Shown here: positions 15,727-23,052 of the stretch, piece by piece | Numbering within the stretch: position 1 is the first letter of the stretch | Layout of the letters: every line of letters starts with the position of its first letter | From: DATAVB01 sp040414495 | GTDB taxonomy: Bacteria > Actinomycetota > Actinomycetes > Mycobacteriales > QHCD01 | Length of the DNA stretch: 25,392 nt | Assembly: GCA_040414495.1 (NCBI GenBank) | Contig: JBEDUI010000193.1 | Location: 1 to 25,392 of the forward strand | Reading direction: 5' to 3' | The notes under the pieces: model-generated | Databases searched by the model: none | What the model was told of the DNA's origin: nothing | Seen by the model: the letters and a program-made list of their open reading frames with translations, nothing else | Position numbers and translations under genes: made by a program

Positions 15727-16281
15727 ATGAGCACCTCAGGTAAGTCGAGCGCGGACCGCTACGTTCGTCGCGAGAGCGACGCGGCCCGGCTTGACCGCAA
15801 CTTCGCCGAGCTGCTGCAGGAGCTGCGGGTCAGTCAGACCGGTGTTCAGATCCTTTTCGCGTTCCTGCTGAGCATTGCGTTCCAGCAGCGCTTCAAAGAC
15901 CTCAGCGATGCGCAGCTGCACCTCTACCTGGGGACGCTGATCTCGGCCGCGTTGGCCGCGGTGTTCCTGATCGCGCCGGTGCCCATCCACCGGATCCTCT
16001 TCCGGCTGCGGCTGAAGGTGGAGTTGGTGCGTTGGACCAGCCGGTTGGCGGTCACCGGACTGACATTTTTGCTGTTGGCCATCGTCGGGGCGGTTGCGCT
16101 CATCGTCGATTTTGTCGCCGGCCCGGTGGCCGCGGGTCTGCTCGCGGGCTTGGTCGGGCTTATGTGCAGCACGTTCTGGTACGCGCTGCCGTTGCGCTGG
16201 CGGGCTGTGCGCCTGCGGGAGGAACGTTCCGAAATGGCGGCCAGCCAGCCGGAGAATTCTCATGAAAACGGCCCCGGCTAG
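15727..16281 (+). CDS. DUF6328 family membrane protein
   Basis: The 184-residue protein has the DUF6328 signature RLDRNFAELLQELRVSQTGVQILFAFLL (21-48). Four membrane helices follow (about 39-55, 66-86, 105-127, 131-155), and a charged C-terminal tail. No Shine-Dalgarno precedes the ATG. -10-like hexamers TAATCT (15707-15712) and CTAAAT (15715-15720) lie 15 and 7 bases before it, so a leaderless or near-leaderless mRNA is likely. Family function is unknown; in actinobacteria I recall it near stress genes. Confidence 0.85.
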   Translation: MSTSGKSSADRYVRRESDAARLDRNFAELLQELRVSQTGVQILFAFLLSIAFQQRFKDLSDAQLHLYLGTLISAALAAVFLIAPVPIHRILFRLRLKVELVRWTSRLAVTGLTFLLLAIVGAVALIVDFVAGPVAAGLLAGLVGLMCSTFWYALPLRWRAVRLREERSEMAASQPENSHENGPG

Positions 16282-16454
16282 ACCGGTTCGGCCACCGCGA
16301 GCCTGCCGCTGAAACCGGCTGCTATTGCGGCGGCGGGGCGGCACTGCGACGATCTGGAATACCGCGTACCGGCTGTTCCCGCCCCCGCCAACCGGGGTCG
16401 CGGCGCCTGTTCTCGTGTCCTGCGGGGATCGCCGGTTGGGAGCGAGCACTGGCG

Positions 16455-17474
16455 ATGCATAAGCCGGAATTCGCGTTGGATGACGTGTTGCAGGCCGCCG
16501 AGGCCGTGACCTCGATCGCCGCACGGCTGCATGCCGCACCAGGGCAGGAGGCCATCGCCGCTCAGGTCGTGGCCGTAAGCGTCGAGCTCATCCCGGGCGT
16601 GACCGCGGCCAGCCTCACCGTCCGCGGCGTTCGTGGTCGGCTGGGAACGATGGGGCGGACCAGCCGGCTGGCGTTGACCCTTGACGAGGCGCAGTACGCC
16701 GCCGCGGACAGTCCGTGCCAGCGTGCGATCCGTACCGGAGAGACGGTTCGGATCACCGACCTCGGTGCCGACGGACGATGGCCCGAGCTGGCCGGGACGC
16801 CGCTGCGGTCGGTGTTGGTGATCCCACTGCCACAGCTCGGCCCCAACCCGGTGCCGGGGACATTGAACCTCTACGCCGACGCGCCGGGTGCGATCACCGC
16901 GGTGACCGAGCGGCTCGGGCGGTTGGTCGCGATCCACGCCGCGACCGCGCTGGGCGCGGCTGCCGACCGGGACCATCTGTTCGACGCTTTGGCCAGCCGC
17001 GACATGATCGGCCAGGCCAAGGGCATTTTGATGTGCGAGCACTCGATGAGCAGCGAACAGGCGTTCGGCACGCTGACCCATATCTCGCAGCGCGACAACC
17101 GCAAGCTGCGGGATGTCGCGGCCCGGGTAGTGGAGGCGGCCAACAGCGCCGCGCAGGATCACGCGGCCGCGCTCACCGTACGATTCCGGCCCGCATCCGC
17201 CGTCGATGCGGCGTTCCTGGCCGTCGGTGGCGCGGTGGATCCGGTCGGCGCCGCCGCGATCGGCGGGTTCCTGGCCCAGGCGATACGGGCCCGGCCGCAG
17301 GGTACGCACGCCGGTCTGACCGTTGATCTGTCCGGGACGACGTCCCTGGCCGGCAATGTGGTGGCGATGCTCAGCTCGGTACGCGAACAGGTGGCCACGA
17401 CCGGCGGCCGGCTCAGCCTGCAGGGGGCGCCCCCGGCGCTCGAGCGGACGTGCGGGACCGGCTCCGGCAGTTGA
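16455..17474 (+). CDS. GAF-ANTAR-STAS fusion protein
   Basis: The 339-residue protein has three parts. A GAF-like sensor spans about 15-168 (AAEAVTSIAARLHA, DSPCQRAIRTGETVRITDL, LRSVLVIPLP, GTLNLYA). An ANTAR RNA-binding domain spans about 175-228 (LFDALASRDMIGQAKGILMCEHSMSSEQAFGTLTHISQRDNRKLRDVAARVV), with the hallmark GQAKGILM. A STAS-like segment spans about 250-330 (VGGAVDPVGAAAIGGFLAQAI, GLTVDLSGTTSLAG, VATTGGRLSLQG). ANTAR proteins bind paired hairpins in mRNA leaders to prevent termination. GAF-ANTAR is common; a C-terminal STAS module is unusual to my knowledge. The STAS active loop is two residues shorter than normal and lacks the DSSG phospho-site. GGGAGCGAG upstream of the ATG is an acceptable ribosome site. 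Confidence 0.85.
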   Translation: MHKPEFALDDVLQAAEAVTSIAARLHAAPGQEAIAAQVVAVSVELIPGVTAASLTVRGVRGRLGTMGRTSRLALTLDEAQYAAADSPCQRAIRTGETVRITDLGADGRWPELAGTPLRSVLVIPLPQLGPNPVPGTLNLYADAPGAITAVTERLGRLVAIHAATALGAAADRDHLFDALASRDMIGQAKGILMCEHSMSSEQAFGTLTHISQRDNRKLRDVAARVVEAANSAAQDHAAALTVRFRPASAVDAAFLAVGGAVDPVGAAAIGGFLAQAIRARPQGTHAGLTVDLSGTTSLAGNVVAMLSSVREQVATTGGRLSLQGAPPALERTCGTGSGS

Positions 17475-17524
17475 GTCGCCGGTTGTGATTGGCTGTGCAC
17501 ACACCCGATCCGGGGGAGCACACA

Positions 17525-18418
17525 GTGGATGTCGATGCGGTCGTGGATGAGTTGTACGGGCTGACGCCGGCCGAGTTCACCGCGGCCCGGGACAGCCGGG
17601 TGCGCGAGGCGCGGGCCGCGGGGGACACCGCGGCGGCCAAGCAGATCGGCGCATTGCGAAAGCCGGCGACCGCGGCCTGGCTGGCCAACCTGCTGGTACG
17701 GGCCGACCGCGAGGAGGCCGAGGCCCTGTTGCACCTGGGAGCTGAGCTACGTGGTGCGCAGCAGCGCCTCGACGGTGAGGAGATGCGCCGCCTCTCCAGC
17801 CAGCGGCAGGCCGTGATCACGGCCATGGTCCGCCGGGCGGTGCGCCTGGCCGGGCAGCCGATCGGTCAGGCTCCGGCCCGTCAGCTCGAAGACACGTTGC
17901 GCGCGGTTCTGGCCGACCCCGACGCGGCTGACGCATTCGCCGCGGGCCGGATGACCACGCCGCTGCAGCATTCCGGCCTCGGTCCGGCCGGTGTCCACTT
18001 GCGACTGGTACCGAGCCGGTCCGAAGCCGCGCCGACCAATGCCAAACCGGCGCCCAAGGCCGCGCCGCCGACGAAGACCCGCCCGGCAGTCAAAACCGGA
18101 CCGACCCCGGATCAACGCCGGCTGGAGCGAGCTCGCCACGAACTCGAACAGGCCCGTAAATCGGCCGACTCGGCCGATTCCGCGCTGGCCGAGGCCCGCG
18201 GCCTAGCCGAGGAAGCCGGGGCGACCCGCGACGAGCTGCGCAAGAAGGTCGAGGAGTTGGCCGGCGCGCTGGAGCAGGCCCGTAACGCCGAAGCCGGAGC
18301 TGCCGTTGACGCGCGGCAGGCCCGGCGGGGTGTGCAGCAGGCCGAGCGCGCCGCGCATGCCGCCCGCCGCCGGGTCGCTGAGCGGGAGGCGGCGGTGGCC
18401 CGGCTGGCCGAGTCCTGA
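17525..18418 (+). CDS. Conserved actinobacterial coiled-coil protein of unknown function
   Basis: The 297-residue protein has a conserved N-terminal region (VVDELYGLTPAEFTAARDSRVREARAAGD..AAKQIGALRKPATAAWLANLLVR, 6-59), a middle helical part, a proline/lysine linker (about 166-195), and a long alanine/arginine/glutamate coiled coil (about 198-297) with no hydrophobic membrane segment. GTG 17525 is chosen because GGGGGAG (17512-17518) lies 6 bases before it; a TTG at 17489 would add 12 residues. I recall this N-terminal pattern from unnamed actinobacterial proteins only. It lies 50 bases after the GAF-ANTAR-STAS gene and may be co-transcribed with it. The lysine-rich linker and coiled coil could suit a nucleoid or scaffold role, which is speculation. 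Confidence 0.8.
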   Translation: MDVDAVVDELYGLTPAEFTAARDSRVREARAAGDTAAAKQIGALRKPATAAWLANLLVRADREEAEALLHLGAELRGAQQRLDGEEMRRLSSQRQAVITAMVRRAVRLAGQPIGQAPARQLEDTLRAVLADPDAADAFAAGRMTTPLQHSGLGPAGVHLRLVPSRSEAAPTNAKPAPKAAPPTKTRPAVKTGPTPDQRRLERARHELEQARKSADSADSALAEARGLAEEAGATRDELRKKVEELAGALEQARNAEAGAAVDARQARRGVQQAERAAHAARRRVAEREAAVARLAES

Positions 18419-18442
18419 ATTACGTGGTCGGCCGCTGGGTAA
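18417..18442 (+). promoter_or_regulatory. Weak SigB-type promoter candidate before the DJ-1/PfpI gene
   Basis: GAAT (18417-18420), 16 bases, GGGTAA (18437-18442), 37 bases before the GTG start. It fits the loose streptomycete SigB pattern GNNT-N14-16-GGGTA. The motif is short, so a chance match is quite possible. Confidence 0.3.
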
Positions 18443-18479
18443 CAGCTACATATGCGCGATCGAGCGAGAGGAGCGCATC

Positions 18480-19037
18480 GTGGCTGCACAGTTGCACGAC
18501 AAAACCATCGCATTTCTCGTAGCGCCCGAAGGTGTGGAACAGGTTGAATTGACCGAACCGTGGCAGGCCATTGTGGACGCTGGTGGCCGGCCGAGGCTGA
18601 TTTCCACCACTTCGGACAAGATTCACGGTTTTCAGCATCTGGACCGGGCCGACGATTTTGCGGTCGACGCGGTCGTCGATGACGTTTCGGCCGATGAATT
18701 CGCCGGTTTGGTATTGCCCGGCGGTGTGGCCAACCCTGATTTCCTGCGTACCCAGCCCGCGGCCGTCGCGTTTGCCGCGGCGTTCTTCGCGGCGGGTAAG
18801 CCGGTAGCCGCGATCTGCCACGCGCCCTGGACGCTGGTGGAAGCCGACGCGGTGCGCGGTCGCACCATGACCTCGTGGCCGAGCCTGCGGACCGATATCC
18901 GCAACGCTGGCGGCGAATGGGTCGATCAGGAGGTCGTCACCTGCACCAACGGGCCGAACACCCTGATCACCAGTCGCAAACCGGCCGACCTGCCGGCGTT
19001 CTGCCGTACCGCGGTCGACGCGTTCAGTCAGGCATAG
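18480..19037 (+). CDS. DJ-1/PfpI family protein
   Basis: This 185-residue protein belongs to the DJ-1/PfpI (type 1 glutamine amidotransferase-like) superfamily. It has the nucleophile elbow VAAICHAPWTLVEA with Cys113 and His114, the conserved acidic residue region APEGVEQVELTEP (15-27), GLVLPGGVANPDFLR (76-90), and the PSLRTDIRNAGGEWVDQEVV C-terminal strand. The GTG at 18480 has GAGAGGAG 7 bases upstream; the frame is open earlier but overlaps the previous gene in another frame. Relatives are general stress proteins with deglycase or protease claims. It is probably a stress-response gene; the exact reaction is not predictable. Confidence 0.92.
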   Translation: MAAQLHDKTIAFLVAPEGVEQVELTEPWQAIVDAGGRPRLISTTSDKIHGFQHLDRADDFAVDAVVDDVSADEFAGLVLPGGVANPDFLRTQPAAVAFAAAFFAAGKPVAAICHAPWTLVEADAVRGRTMTSWPSLRTDIRNAGGEWVDQEVVTCTNGPNTLITSRKPADLPAFCRTAVDAFSQA

Positions 19038-19052
19038 GGCTTCAGTAGGGCT

Positions 19053-19277
19053 TCAGCCGATCTCGTCTTCGTTGGGATCGGTCGGAACGGGGCGGCGTTG
19101 CTCGGCCACATCGGCGTCGTTGGCCTCGGTGAGGCCGGATTCGCTGGTCTCGTCCCAGTCCGCCGCCGCCTCGGGGTCCTGCTCCTCGGGGCGTACCGGC
19201 AGGGCCTGCTCGACCCGGTCGGCTTCGTCCGCGTCGTAGGTCCCGGCCACGGCCGGGAGATCCTCGGTGCCGCTCAT
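19053..19277 (-). CDS. Small, strongly acidic hypothetical protein
   Basis: The 74-residue protein has many Asp/Glu residues (about a third) and is probably disordered. The pattern EADRVEQALPV ... NDADVAEQRRPVP contains two related ADxxEQxxPV half-repeats, which I recall from small actinobacterial proteins found near stress genes. The ATG at 19277 follows GAGGAGATGATGCGACC; the closer ATGs in that leader are out of frame and hit a stop at once, so the spacing is long. A GTGT-N16-GGGTAC candidate promoter is present on its strand. It is convergent with the DJ-1/PfpI gene, with 15 bases between stops. Confidence 0.72.
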   Translation of the reverse strand: MSGTEDLPAVAGTYDADEADRVEQALPVRPEEQDPEAAADWDETSESGLTEANDADVAEQRRPVPTDPNEDEIG

Positions 19278-19323
19278 GGTCGCATCATCTCCTCACCTGT
19301 CCGGCATTGACGGCACCGCATCC

Positions 19324-19349
19324 GTACCCCAGACCTGAGACCTCGACAC
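19324..19349 (-). promoter_or_regulatory. Candidate SigB-type promoter of the acidic protein gene
   Basis: On the minus strand: GTGT (19349-19346), 16 bases, GGGTAC (19329-19324). This matches the loose GNNT-N14-16-GGGTAC pattern. The ATG is 46 bases downstream, a normal leader length. Confidence 0.35.
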
Positions 19350-19423
19350 GTGCTGTCGCTACCTCGGCTCCAACTAGCCGAGGCATGATTACATGCGGTT
19401 GCTATTCAGCCGCCGTCGGCAAA

Positions 19424-19507
19424 CCCTTTGTTGATCATGAAGTTCCCTGCAGGACACGCCGTCGACACGCCGATATTTGCGTCGGGAACTTCATGATCAA
19501 CAAGGGG
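19424..19507. repeat. Long inverted repeat, 24-base arms with 36-base loop
   Basis: The arm at 19424-19447 (contains TTGTTGATCATGAAGTTCCC) is the reverse complement of 19484-19507 at 23 of 24 positions, the exception being T opposite G, which still pairs in RNA. Each arm itself centres on the palindrome TGATCA. It lies between two genes that are both on the minus strand. I recall related GTTGATCATG-AAGTT sequences as dispersed repeats in actinobacterial genomes, so this may be a REP-like or MITE-like element rather than only a terminator. Confidence 0.75.
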
Positions 19508-19620
19508 AGAGGCCGAGCGTCCACAGTGGACCTTTCGACCATGCGACGCCGGAATTCCGCTGTGGCTAGGCCGGGCACAGATTTATCGCCAGTTGTCCGG
19601 GACGGATTGGGTTAGCGCTT

Positions 19621-20634
19621 TCAGCTCAGGACGCGGCGGCCCTCGATGACCGGTTCGGGATTGCGGGCGCGGTTGATCAACGCCTCGCCAACCGAGGTCA
19701 AGGCGTGTACGACAGTCGGCCCGTGCCGGGTGCTGGTCAGCAGCCCGGCGCGACGTAGTGCGGTCGCGTGTTTGCTGGCGGTACCGATGCTGGTGTTCAG
19801 CCGTTTGGCCAATTCGCTGGTGGAGCACGGAACGCGGACGCTGCCCAGGGCCTGCGCCCGGGTCCGACCGAGCAGAGCGGACAGCCCTTCCAGATCACTG
19901 CTGGGATGGTTGGTGCCGGTGGCCGGATAGACCAGGACGGGCGGCAGGCCGGGGTCGGCCAGCATGATCGGACGTTGGTAGCAGAAGTACGACGGGATCA
20001 GCGTCAGGCCGCGGCCGTTCAAATACAGGTCACGTTCGCAGCTGTATTCGGTATGCAGGATCGGGGCGGTCCAGCGGATCGGCGCCGGCAGGCTGGTCAA
20101 GAGCCCTTCGACTCCGCCGTCGAGTACCTGCCGCGCCCGCAGCGCCCGGTCGGCGTGCACGACGTCGTCGATCTGGTTACGCAACCCGGCCAGCGTTTGC
20201 TGTTGGTACTGGGCCATCGCGTCGATGAGGGTCCGCATCGGGGCGGTCTGCCCAGCGGCCAACTCGTCCACCCAGCCCGGTGCGCTCCGGCCGTGGAACA
20301 CAATTCCAAGATCGCGACCGAGCCGATCCAGCGGCGTCGCCGCGACCGTTTCCAGAGCCGCGCTGAGGGTGAGGGTCGAGCCGGCGGTCGGGGTGAGGAA
20401 GTCCGGGAACTGTCCCTGCGGCGGGACGAGCGTGGTCAACATCTTGACCACGTTGGGATTGCCGGTGCTCAGCTGTGAGCGTGCCTTGGCCTGCCAGCGT
20501 TGATAACGCATTGGCACGTGCCGCGACTGTAGAACCGTGACACTCAGTGCCAGTTCCCATAGCGGATCGGAGCCGGCGGCAACACGAACGCGGGCAAGGT
20601 CAGCTGAATCGAAATGAATTCGTAATGACGGCAT
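19621..20634 (-). CDS. ArsR-like winged-helix transcriptional regulator with a large N-terminal domain
   Basis: This 337-residue protein has a C-terminal winged helix (about 268-320: PCSTSELAKRLNTSIGTASKHATALRRAGLLTSTRHGPTVVHALTSVGEALI) of the ArsR type and a roughly 250-residue N-terminal domain (LRIHFDSADLARVRVAAGSDPLWELALSV...). This architecture is common in streptomycetes, where the family is usually called a helix-turn-helix or ArsR family regulator. ATG 20634 matches the family N-terminus; the longer frame to 20772 lacks similarity. GGTTGAT gives only a weak ribosome site. It contains no obvious metal-binding Cys cluster, so metal sensing is not implied. Target unknown. Confidence 0.87.
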   Translation of the reverse strand: MPSLRIHFDSADLARVRVAAGSDPLWELALSVTVLQSRHVPMRYQRWQAKARSQLSTGNPNVVKMLTTLVPPQGQFPDFLTPTAGSTLTLSAALETVAATPLDRLGRDLGIVFHGRSAPGWVDELAAGQTAPMRTLIDAMAQYQQQTLAGLRNQIDDVVHADRALRARQVLDGGVEGLLTSLPAPIRWTAPILHTEYSCERDLYLNGRGLTLIPSYFCYQRPIMLADPGLPPVLVYPATGTNHPSSDLEGLSALLGRTRAQALGSVRVPCSTSELAKRLNTSIGTASKHATALRRAGLLTSTRHGPTVVHALTSVGEALINRARNPEPVIEGRRVLS

Positions 20635-21187
20635 CTCAATCAACCTTCCCGGGCGCAGCCAGTGGATCGTAGCCGTTGCATCTTCGATCGCAACGCAGCG
20701 GTATCCGGCACCGGCGTTTTCCGTGCCACGAAAAGGTATCGCATTTTGGTTCGGCGGTAATAATCCTCGCACCCGGTTGGCTGGAACCGGCTATGTGACA
20801 GGGCCTGTGCACCAGGCCGGAGTTTTGCCTGCTCTGGCCCACTCGTCCGATTTACCGGTCAACCAAACCGTGGAAATCGCTTGCTTGGAAGGGGTTTTCG
20901 GGGCGGCTCAACGTCCCATGTGGACCGCGGGTGGAGCGGGAATGTATCGAACTCGGTGCGGCGCTGAATCTTTCGTATCTGAGAGCCGCGATTCATTATC
21001 GATAGTGCGGTTCGTACGTTCCGATGCTGATTATCGATTTTGGTAATTCGGCGTTTCGCCGTCGACACGCCGGCAATTGACCCGGCCGGGTAATCGTATT
21101 GCCCTTAAGTGCATCTCTTCGCGGAGTTTCCTCTCGCGTAAGACGCGGACACGTTGGGTGGTGCCAGAGCGTTCGCTCCCACGCTAC

Positions 21188-21382
21188 GACGCGATCCGGG
21201 GCGGTGGCGGGTAGGGCTATGACGCGATCCGGTGATAGGCGAAGCGGGTCGTTCTGCGACGCCATCAGGCGGTGGCGGCGGGTCGCTATAACGCGGTCTG
21301 GTGTTGGCGGCGGGCCGGTGGAGAACGCGATCCGGCAGGGGTCGTAAAGTGACGCGATCCGGCGGTGGCGGTGGGTCGTTCT
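21188..21382. repeat. Six degenerate tandem repeats of about 27-37 bases
   Basis: Copies begin near 21188, 21221, 21258, 21289, 21324 and 21351. Each begins with a version of GACGCGATCCGG, most then carrying a GGTGGCGG-like stretch and ending in GGGTCGTTCT or similar. Copies 1, 2, 5 and 6 keep GCGATCCGG exactly. Spacing is irregular, so this is an old or protein-binding array rather than a fresh minisatellite. It ends about 50 bases before the tetR start. Confidence 0.7.
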
Positions 21383-21411
21383 CATTCCCGCCGAGCCGTC
21401 GTAGCGAACTG

Positions 21412-21432
21412 AACGTACGTTATAGTTAGAGT
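21412..21432 (+). promoter_or_regulatory. Leaderless promoter and palindrome in front of tetR
   Basis: The perfect 10-base palindrome AACGTACGTT (21412-21421) is flanked by outer AACT (21407-21410) and AGTT (21424-21427). The -10 hexamer TATAGT (21421-21426) ends 6 bases before the ATG at 21433, so transcription should begin at the start codon. The layout suggests self-repression. No clear -35 is seen. Confidence 0.6.
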
Positions 21433-22056
21433 ATGGCAACCGACGGGGAGAAACAGCCCCGGCTCGACCGCCCTCGCAGCGTACGCGCCCACGAGGCGGT
21501 CCTGGATGCCACCATCGCGCTGCTGCAGGAGGGCGGCTATCCCTCCGCCACGATCGACGCGATCAGCGGCCGATCCGGGGTGAGCAAGGCCACCATTTAC
21601 AAACACTGGCCGAGTCGGACCGCGGTGGCCGTCGACGCGTTCGGCAAGCTGATGGAGAGCGCGGTCCCGATACCGGACACCGGGACGGCGCGCGGTGACT
21701 TCTCCGAGCAGATCCGGCTGGTGAGCAAGTTCTATACCAGCGATCTGGGCAAGGTGTACGCCCAGTTGCTCGCGGCCGGGGTGAGCGACCCGGCCGGCGC
21801 CCGCTATTTCCGCGAGTATTTCCTGGGTGATCGCCGGAAGGCGATCGCGCAAGTTTGGCAACGCGCGCTCGATCGCGGCGAGGTGAACGGCGAGATCGAT
21901 GTCGAGATCGCGATCGACGTATTGTTCGGGCCGTTGATCTTCCGGTTGATGACCGGACATGCGTCGCTGAGTCAGGCCGATGCGGACGCGGTGGCCGACG
22001 CGGTTCTTATCGGCCTGTTGAGCGGGCGGGGTCGGGCTGCTCACCCGGCCGACTGA
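21433..22056 (+). CDS. TetR family transcriptional regulator
   Basis: The 207-residue repressor has its helix-turn-helix at about 20-65 (AHEAVLDATIALLQEGGYPSATIDAISGRSGVSKATIYKHWPSRTAVAVDAF), followed by a ligand domain with EQIRLVSKFYTSDLGKVYAQLLAAG...YFREYFLGDRRKAIAQVWQRALDRGEV and VLFGPLIFRLMTGH of the TetR_C_16-like type. No Shine-Dalgarno is present, consistent with a leaderless transcript. The last 50 bases overlap the convergent lysR gene. The nearby MFS exporter, beyond lysR, is a possible target, but the palindrome over its own promoter points first to self-control. Confidence 0.92.
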   Translation: MATDGEKQPRLDRPRSVRAHEAVLDATIALLQEGGYPSATIDAISGRSGVSKATIYKHWPSRTAVAVDAFGKLMESAVPIPDTGTARGDFSEQIRLVSKFYTSDLGKVYAQLLAAGVSDPAGARYFREYFLGDRRKAIAQVWQRALDRGEVNGEIDVEIAIDVLFGPLIFRLMTGHASLSQADADAVADAVLIGLLSGRGRAAHPAD

Positions 22057-22948
22057 GCGGGGTCCGGCCGCGCGCTTCGGGCACCGGCTTGGCCAATGGC
22101 AGGCCGAGAATGGCCGAGGTCAGCGCCTCCACCGGCTCGGTCGCGGCCAGCGGATTCGCTACCAGCGCGAAATCCACGTCGCCCAATTCGGGTAGGCCCC
22201 ACCGGGAGGAGAGTTGCACCAGGTCGGGCGGAATCAGGCTCTGGGCGAATACGGCCACCCCGATCCCGGCTCGTACGGCGGCGAGCACACCGTTGACCTC
22301 GCGGGTATTGCAGGTGATCCGCCAGGTGCGGCCGATCTGCTCCAACGCGCGGACGGCAGCGACTCGGCTGATGCTCGGTGCCTGGTAGGTGATCAACGGC
22401 ACCGGCTGGCCCGCGTCGAGTTGGGTGTTTTCCAGGCCGACCCAGACCATACGGTCGCGCCGCACGATCCGGCCCTCATTCTCACCCGGTGGCTGCTTGA
22501 CAAAAATCAGGTCGAGATGGCCGGAGTGCAGCCGACGTTGCAGGCTGCCACTCTGGGTGACGGTCAGCTCGAGATTGATCTGCGGATACAGCTGGCGGAA
22601 ATCGCGCAGGATTCGTGGCAGTTGGGTCAGCGCGAGATCGTCGGCGGCGCCGAAACGCAGCCGGCCGCGCATCGCCGATCCGGTGAAATAGCTGGTCGCC
22701 GCGTCATTGGCGGCCAAAATTGTCCGGGCGAACCCCGCCATTGCCTCGCCGTTGTCGGTCAACGTCACCGCTCTGGTGTCGCGCAGCAACAGTTGCCGGC
22801 CGGCCTGTTCCTCCAATCGCCGCACATGCTGGCTGACGGTGGGCTGGCTGAGCCCCAACTGCCGGGCGGCCTGGGTGAAACTCAACGTCTGCGCTACCAC
22901 GACGAAAGTGCGGAGAAGTGTGGGGTCGAACACAAACCCTCCGCTCAT
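22007..22948 (-). CDS. LysR family transcriptional regulator
   Basis: The 313-residue protein has the LysR winged helix at about 8-65 (DPTLLRTFVVVAQTLSFTQAARQLGLSQPTVSQHVRRLEEQAGRQLLLRDTRAVTLTDNG) and a substrate-binding domain (GRLRFGAADDLALTQLPRILRDFRQLYPQINLELTVTQSGSL, HLDLIFVKQ, NGVLAAVRAGIGVAVFAQSLIP). The C-terminal about 17 residues (RTPLSRPGEQPDPARSTG) lie in the overlap with tetR and look unstructured. It is divergent from the MFS transporter with a 104-base gap, the classical LysR arrangement, so it probably activates that gene in response to a small ligand. Ligand unknown. Confidence 0.94.
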   Translation of the reverse strand: MSGGFVFDPTLLRTFVVVAQTLSFTQAARQLGLSQPTVSQHVRRLEEQAGRQLLLRDTRAVTLTDNGEAMAGFARTILAANDAATSYFTGSAMRGRLRFGAADDLALTQLPRILRDFRQLYPQINLELTVTQSGSLQRRLHSGHLDLIFVKQPPGENEGRIVRRDRMVWVGLENTQLDAGQPVPLITYQAPSISRVAAVRALEQIGRTWRITCNTREVNGVLAAVRAGIGVAVFAQSLIPPDLVQLSSRWGLPELGDVDFALVANPLAATEPVEALTSAILGLPLAKPVPEARGRTPLSRPGEQPDPARSTGR

Positions 22949-23052
22949 TGGCGATCGTAATGAGATTTATAGCGGCAATAGATTATCAGAATGAGCGGCA
23001 CGGTCTGTAATCTCGTTGGTACATATCCAGATCGACTTGCAAGGAAGAGATC
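22949..23052. promoter_or_regulatory. lysR-MFS divergent control region
   Basis: This 104-base gap is unusually AT-rich for the window between about 22957 and 22995 (GTAATGAGATTTATAGCGGC, then AATAGATTATCAGAATGAG). TAAT and ATTA ends bracket this stretch, as expected for a LysR binding region, but I could not fix one T-N11-A site with confidence. AAGGAAGAG (23041-23049) is the ribosome site of the MFS gene. Confidence 0.5.

Larger units (their letters stand above)
19278..19620. other. Intergenic region with a large inverted repeat
   Basis: These 343 bases contain no convincing gene. They hold the promoter candidate of the acidic protein gene and the 24-base-arm inverted repeat, both listed separately. 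Confidence 0.6.
20635..21432. other. About 800 bases without a credible gene
   Basis: Between the ArsR-like gene and tetR no frame shows family similarity. A 107-codon open frame (20723-21046, plus) has ordinary composition but no ribosome site. The right part holds the degenerate tandem repeats and the tetR promoter. Confidence 0.5.

Noticed and set aside
20723..21046. 107-codon plus-strand open frame
   Set aside because: No ribosome site, no recognisable motif and weak codon bias.
20996..21439. Minus-strand frame with repeated PDRVIA peptides
   Set aside because: The peptide repeats only mirror the degenerate DNA repeats, and the frame runs across the tetR promoter.
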